Below are positions 21,633 to 25,355 of a stretch of 25,355 nucleotides of DNA, piece by piece (position 1 is the stretch's first letter; every line of letters begins with the position of its first letter). The stretch is from an uncultured Eubacteriales bacterium (GTDB lineage Bacteria > Bacillota > Clostridia > Oscillospirales > Oscillospiraceae), in NCBI GenBank assembly GCA_900549885.1, contig URQA01000023.1:1-25355 (forward strand), in the 5' to 3' direction. Under the pieces are notes generated by a model. The model did not search any database. It had not been told where the DNA came from and worked only from the letters and a program-made list of their open reading frames with translations. A program made the position numbers and the translations under genes.

Positions 21633-22511
21633 TCAAAGCCCGTCTTTCTTATATTCCCGGAACCCATCTCCCAGCACTTCGTGGGCGTTGCATACAATGA
21701 GGAAAGCGTCCGGGTCGATGTCCTTCACCGCGGCTTTGATGGCGGCGATCTCCCTCTGCTTGAAAGCACACATAAGTACTTGTTTTTCCGCGCCGGTGTA
21801 AGCTCCCTGACCGTGGAGAATGGTCACACCCCGGTCTAGGTCCTGGACGATGGCACTGGAGATCTCGTCGTTGTGGTCGCTGATGATATAGGCCACCTTG
21901 GCGTTGTCCAGCCCGTAGAGAATGCCGTCCATAGCCAGGGTGGAGATATATAGAGCTACCAGGCCATATAGTGCGGTATTGAGATTGCGGAAAAACAGTG
22001 CCACCAGCACAATGACGGCTAAATCGACCCCCATGAGCAGCTTGCCCATGGGCAGCCATTTGAACTTGAGCTTGAGTAACCGGGCGGCCAGATCGGTGCC
22101 GCCGGTGGTGGCACCCTGGAGAAACACCACCCCCAGGGAGGCGCCCATCAGCAATCCGCCGAAAATACAGGCCAGCAGAGGCTCCATGGGCTGCCAGTCG
22201 TACAGCGGGGTGAGAAGGTCAATGAACACTGAGGAGATAAACATGGCGTATAAGGAGGACACCAGCAGCTTTCCGCCGATGAGCTTCCAGCCCAGGATAA
22301 ACAGGGGGATGTTGAGCACGATGACCGTGACGCCCACAGGAGCGGCGGGGAACAGGCGGTTGACAATCTGGGCAAGGCCGGTGATGCCGCCGAAGGCAAT
22401 GCCGTTGGGGTCAAAGCACCAGACGAAGGAAAGCGCGTAAATCAGCGCCGCCAAAGTGATCAATAAAACGGCACGAAGGCCCTTCCGAAGAGTAGCTGTC
22501 TGTAATTTCAT
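21633..22511 (-). CDS. YitT family membrane protein (DUF161/DUF2179)
   Basis: This 292-residue integral membrane protein has five or six hydrophobic segments in the first 200 residues, with the family motif FDPNGIAFGGITGLAQI (about 33-49) and its second copy LQGATTGGTDLAARLL (about 131-146). It ends with a cytoplasmic DUF2179 domain (about 205-285, with GVTILHGQGAYTG). The substrate of the family is not established. The start ATG 22511 has GGAGG 6 bases upstream within the 10-base gap after parC, so it is translationally close to the topoisomerase gene and is followed by the LUD gene. Confidence 0.92.
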   Translation of the reverse strand: MKLQTATLRKGLRAVLLITLAALIYALSFVWCFDPNGIAFGGITGLAQIVNRLFPAAPVGVTVIVLNIPLFILGWKLIGGKLLVSSLYAMFISSVFIDLLTPLYDWQPMEPLLACIFGGLLMGASLGVVFLQGATTGGTDLAARLLKLKFKWLPMGKLLMGVDLAVIVLVALFFRNLNTALYGLVALYISTLAMDGILYGLDNAKVAYIISDHNDEISSAIVQDLDRGVTILHGQGAYTGAEKQVLMCAFKQREIAAIKAAVKDIDPDAFLIVCNAHEVLGDGFREYKKDGL

Positions 22512-22521
22512 AGGAACCTCC

Positions 22522-24768
22522 TTACAGCAAGGTCATCTGGGTCTCGCCCCGGTCCTCGTCCTTGAGCAGAGCGCCGGCAATGGGCAGGGAACGGGCCCGG
22601 TACCGGGCGGCATTGACAATGGAAGTATCCGCCAAGGGGCGGGCCCACTCCACCTTGTACTTTGGCTTGAGGGTCATGATGTTGACTCCCTGAGTGGACC
22701 GGGTGGACTTGGGGTTTAGGGATGCGGTGTGGAATACCACGCAACGCCCCTCGGTGGAGCACACGGCCATCTCCTGATCCTCCGCCAGCACCAGGGCGGA
22801 CACCAGGGGAGACTTGTCGGAATAGGCGCCGGTGAGCTTTTTACGGCGGGTCTGAGTCTGGTAGGCGGACAGCTCCACCCGGGCGGCCTTACCGTTTTCA
22901 AAGAAAAACAGCAGATGGGCGGAATAGTCCCCCGGAGGACAGGCCCAGACAAATTTCTCGTCCGCGTCCATGCCCAGCTTGGTGGGCAGGTAGTCCCCCA
23001 GTACGCTGGCCTTGCTGTCGTCAAAATCAGATAGGCGGGTCTTGTAGCACTGCTGATGGTCGGTGAAAACCAGCAGCTCATCCCGGTTATTCCCCGTCCA
23101 CTGAAGGAAGGGGCCGTCCCCTTCCTTGTACTTTTGCTCTGAACTCATGCGCAGGGACTGGGGAGTAATCTTTTTCAGATATCCTTCCTGGGAGAGAAAC
23201 ACATGCACCGGATAGTCCGGAGCCTCTTCCACTGGGTCAGGCTCCGCCTCCAACTGGTGCTCGTAAACGATCTCGGTGCGCCGGGGTACGCTGTACTTCT
23301 TCTTCACAGCCTCCAGCTCAGAGATGATAATATCCTTGATGCGCTCCGGAGAGTGGACGATGTCCTTCAGGTCTGAAATCTCCGCCTCTAGGCTGTCCAC
23401 TTCATCAATGCGCTTTAGGATATACTCCTTGTTGATGTTGCGCAGCTTGATGTCCGCTACATACTCCGCCTGGACTTGGTCAATGCCAAAGCCAATCATC
23501 AGATTGGGCACCACCTCGGCGTCCTCCTCCGTCTCCCGGATAATGGCGATGGCCTTGTCAATGTCCAGCAAGATGCGCTTGAGACCCTTCAGAAGATGGA
23601 GCTTCTCTTCCTTCTTTTTACAGGCAAACCAGGTGCGTCGGCGCACTCCGTCCATCCGCCAGCCGGTCCATTCCTCCAGAATCTCTCCGACTCCCATCAC
23701 CCGGGGCATGCCGGCAATGAGAATGTTGAAATTACAGGAAAAGGTGTCCTGGAGGGGAGTGGCCCTGAACAGCCGGGCCATGAGCTTGTCCGGATCAGCG
23801 CCGCGCTTGAGATCGATCGTGAGCTTGAGGCCGTTCAGATCGGTTTCATCCCGCATATCGGCGATTTCCTTGGCCTTGCCCGCTTTGACCAGTTCGGCTA
23901 CCTTATCAATGATGGCCTCCACAGTGGTAGAGTAAGGGATCTCATAGATCTCAATAAGGTTTTCGTCCTTTATATAGCGCCACTTGGCCCGCAGCTTCAG
24001 CCCGCCCCGGCCGGTACGGTAAATGTCTGCCAAGGCCGCACCGTCATAGAGCAGCTGCCCGCCGGTGGAGAAGTCGGGAGCCTTCAGGATGCTCAACAGA
24101 TCCACATTGGGGTCCCGGAGGTAGGCGGTGGTGGCGTCGCACACCTCGCCTAAGTTAAAGCCGCAGATATTGCTGGCCATGCCCACGGCAATACCCATGT
24201 TGGAGGATACCAGCACGTTGGGAAAGGTGGTGGGCAACAGGGTAGGCTCGGTGAGTTTGCCGTCGTAGTTGGGCACGAAATCCACTGCGTCCTGATCGAT
24301 ATCCCGGAACAGCTCCTGGCAAATGGGATCCAGCCGTACCTCGGTGTACCGGGAGGCGGCCCAGGCCATGTCACGGGAATAGACCTTGCCGAAATTCCCT
24401 TTGGAGTCCACCAGGGGATGGAGCAGAGCGCCGTAGCCTCGGCTCAGGCGCACCAAGGTATCGTAGATAGCTGCGTCTCCGTGGGGATTGAGCTTCATGG
24501 TAGCCCCTACTACGTTGGCGCTTTTGGTGCGGCTGCCCCCCAGCAGATGCATTTGGTACATGGTGTACAGCAGCTTGCGGTGGCTGGGCTTGAAGCCGTC
24601 GATCTCCGGAATGGCCCGGGAGACGATGACGGACATGGCGTAAGGCATATAGTTGACTTCCAGCGTCTGGGTAATGGGCTGCTCCAGCACCTGGGCCTGC
24701 AGGCCCAGCACATTGGGGTTGTCCACCTTTTTCGGCCCATTCTGCTCGGGGGATTTTTTCTTTGCCAA
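22522..24768 (-). CDS. parC: DNA topoisomerase IV-type subunit A (ParC/GyrA family)
   Basis: This is the DNA cleaving and rejoining subunit of a type IIA topoisomerase, working with the ParE-type subunit encoded just upstream. The 748-residue protein has the N-terminal breakage domain with RAIPEIDGFKPSHRKLLY (about 51-68), the PHGDAAIYDT region (95-104), and catalytic Tyr141 in AASRYTE. A coiled-coil tower (about 370-500) and a C-terminal wrapping domain follow. No GyrA box (QRRGGKG-type) is seen in the C-terminal domain, which favours topoisomerase IV over gyrase. Ala99 stands where GyrA Ser83 would be. The start is TTG 24768: an in-frame stop lies directly upstream, a weak AAGGA precedes it, and the next ATG is 40 residues in. 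Confidence 0.92.
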   Translation of the reverse strand: MAKKKSPEQNGPKKVDNPNVLGLQAQVLEQPITQTLEVNYMPYAMSVIVSRAIPEIDGFKPSHRKLLYTMYQMHLLGGSRTKSANVVGATMKLNPHGDAAIYDTLVRLSRGYGALLHPLVDSKGNFGKVYSRDMAWAASRYTEVRLDPICQELFRDIDQDAVDFVPNYDGKLTEPTLLPTTFPNVLVSSNMGIAVGMASNICGFNLGEVCDATTAYLRDPNVDLLSILKAPDFSTGGQLLYDGAALADIYRTGRGGLKLRAKWRYIKDENLIEIYEIPYSTTVEAIIDKVAELVKAGKAKEIADMRDETDLNGLKLTIDLKRGADPDKLMARLFRATPLQDTFSCNFNILIAGMPRVMGVGEILEEWTGWRMDGVRRRTWFACKKKEEKLHLLKGLKRILLDIDKAIAIIRETEEDAEVVPNLMIGFGIDQVQAEYVADIKLRNINKEYILKRIDEVDSLEAEISDLKDIVHSPERIKDIIISELEAVKKKYSVPRRTEIVYEHQLEAEPDPVEEAPDYPVHVFLSQEGYLKKITPQSLRMSSEQKYKEGDGPFLQWTGNNRDELLVFTDHQQCYKTRLSDFDDSKASVLGDYLPTKLGMDADEKFVWACPPGDYSAHLLFFFENGKAARVELSAYQTQTRRKKLTGAYSDKSPLVSALVLAEDQEMAVCSTEGRCVVFHTASLNPKSTRSTQGVNIMTLKPKYKVEWARPLADTSIVNAARYRARSLPIAGALLKDEDRGETQMTLL

Positions 24769-24793
24769 ATTTGATCAGTCCTTATCTTCAGAT

Positions 24794-24808
24794 GCCGCAA
24801 GGGGCGGC
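24794..24808. repeat. Hairpin in the parE-parC spacer
   Basis: GCCGC (24794-24798) and GCGGC (24804-24808) form a short stem with a 5-base loop. Further GC-rich inverted repeats occur at about 24901-24920 and 24930-24942. No T run follows, so this is not a standard terminator; the 184-base spacer otherwise shows no gene or clear promoter. Confidence 0.4.
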
Positions 24809-24952
24809 GAGTTCCTTTTCGCTCGTGCAAAAAGGAGGCAAAGGCCAAAGGCAACAGCCTCTGATTTTCGGTGACGTTCTAACCGATCACAAAGTCATCC
24901 GCCGGAGGCCCGGCTGGGCCCCATGAAGCGGCAAGGGCTCTGCCCCTGCAGA

Positions 24953-25355
24953 TCAAGAGATGTCCGCCAGGTCCAGGTATTTATACCCGTTGTCGGCAAT
25001 GTGTTCTTTCCGCCCGGCCAGATCGTCCCCAAGCAGCAGGTCAAATACCTGGGCGGTGCGTTCCACGTCCTCAGGCATGACCTTGATGAGCCTTCTCGTC
25101 TCTGGGTTCATGGTGGTCAGCCACATCATGTCCGGCTCATTCTCGCCCAAACCTTTGGACCGCTGAATGTCATATTTTTTCTTCTCCCCCTCCAGTTGGG
25201 CGCAGATATCGTTTTTCTCCTTGTCAGAGTAGGCGAACCACGTCTTCTCCTTACAGGTGATCTCATACAGGGGGGACTCAGCGATATAGACATATCCCTC
25301 CTGGATGAGGGTGGGGGTGAGGCGGTAGAGCATAGTGAGCACCAGAGTACGGATC
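24953..25355 (-). CDS. parE: DNA topoisomerase IV-type subunit B (ParE/GyrB family), C-terminal part
   Basis: The gene runs off the right edge of the window; the last 133 residues are present. It opens at the end of the TOPRIM domain (IRTLVLTMLYRLTP, matching the GyrB/ParE HIRTL motif). It continues through EGYVYIAESPLYEI, the QRSKGLGENEPDMMW motif and the MNPETRRLIKV C-terminal signature. ATPase and earlier TOPRIM parts lie outside. It is followed on the same strand by parC after a 184-base gap, which is wider than the short gaps or overlaps usual for this gene pair. Confidence 0.93.
   Translation of the reverse strand, partial: IRTLVLTMLYRLTPTLIQEGYVYIAESPLYEITCKEKTWFAYSDKEKNDICAQLEGEKKKYDIQRSKGLGENEPDMMWLTTMNPETRRLIKVMPEDVERTAQVFDLLLGDDLAGRKEHIADNGYKYLDLADIS

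Overview
The window looks like a chromosomal segment from a GC-rich, Gram-positive (monoderm) Clostridia member, most likely of the Oscillospiraceae (Flavonifractor/Intestinimonas-like). This is inference from several signs: strong GGAGG ribosome binding sites, SigA-type promoters (TTGACA-17-TATAAT variants), lipobox lipoproteins, and a family set typical of that group (DUF4317, YitT, DegV, LUD-domain protein, a clostridial ParC/ParE pair). No phage, insertion sequence or CRISPR array is visible. One AT-rich stretch (about 18.1-18.65 kb) stands out and holds a decayed gene.

Layout. From 0.2 to 6.1 kb (+) lies a complete Opp/Dpp-type peptide ABC transporter operon: two ATPases, two permeases and a lipoprotein binding protein, closed by a strong terminator. 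From 6.3 to 7.5 kb (+) is a DUF4317 protein. A convergent two-gene DNA alkylation repair unit (tag plus a short MGMT-like protein) follows on the minus strand at 7.6-8.5 kb. From 8.6 to 11.6 kb (-) is a Zn/Cd/Pb efflux operon: a CadC-like ArsR repressor, a stand-alone HMA metal-binding protein and a P1B-type ATPase, with a clear 12-2-12 operator over the promoter. From 11.6 to 13.1 kb (-) a FabT-like MarR regulator and a DegV (FakB-like) fatty-acid-binding protein form an operon with a perfect palindrome just downstream of the promoter.

From 13.2 to 14.96 kb are an orphan Imm5-like putative immunity protein (+), thiamine pyrophosphokinase thiN (-) and a small single-pass membrane protein (+). 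From 14.98 to 18.08 kb (+) a TPP riboswitch with its own terminator controls a four-gene operon: an MTH1187-family thiamine-binding protein and the ThiX, ThiY and ThiZ parts of an ABC transporter. Together with thiN this is a thiamine (or thiamine precursor) uptake and activation locus. At 18.1-18.65 kb is a 5'-truncated, frameshifted gene relic. From 18.7 kb to the end everything is on the minus strand: a nitrilase-family amidohydrolase, tRNA-Gly(GCC), a lipoprotein of unknown function, a LUD-domain protein, a YitT-family membrane protein, and topoisomerase IV-type subunits A (complete) and B (C-terminal part, running off the window).

The most interesting points are the FabT-like/FakB-like operon with its own palindromic operator, the riboswitch-controlled thiamine operon containing a cytosolic thiamine-binding protein, the orphan immunity protein, and the alanine at the quinolone-bridge serine position of the ParC-like protein. 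No wholly new multi-gene system is evident.
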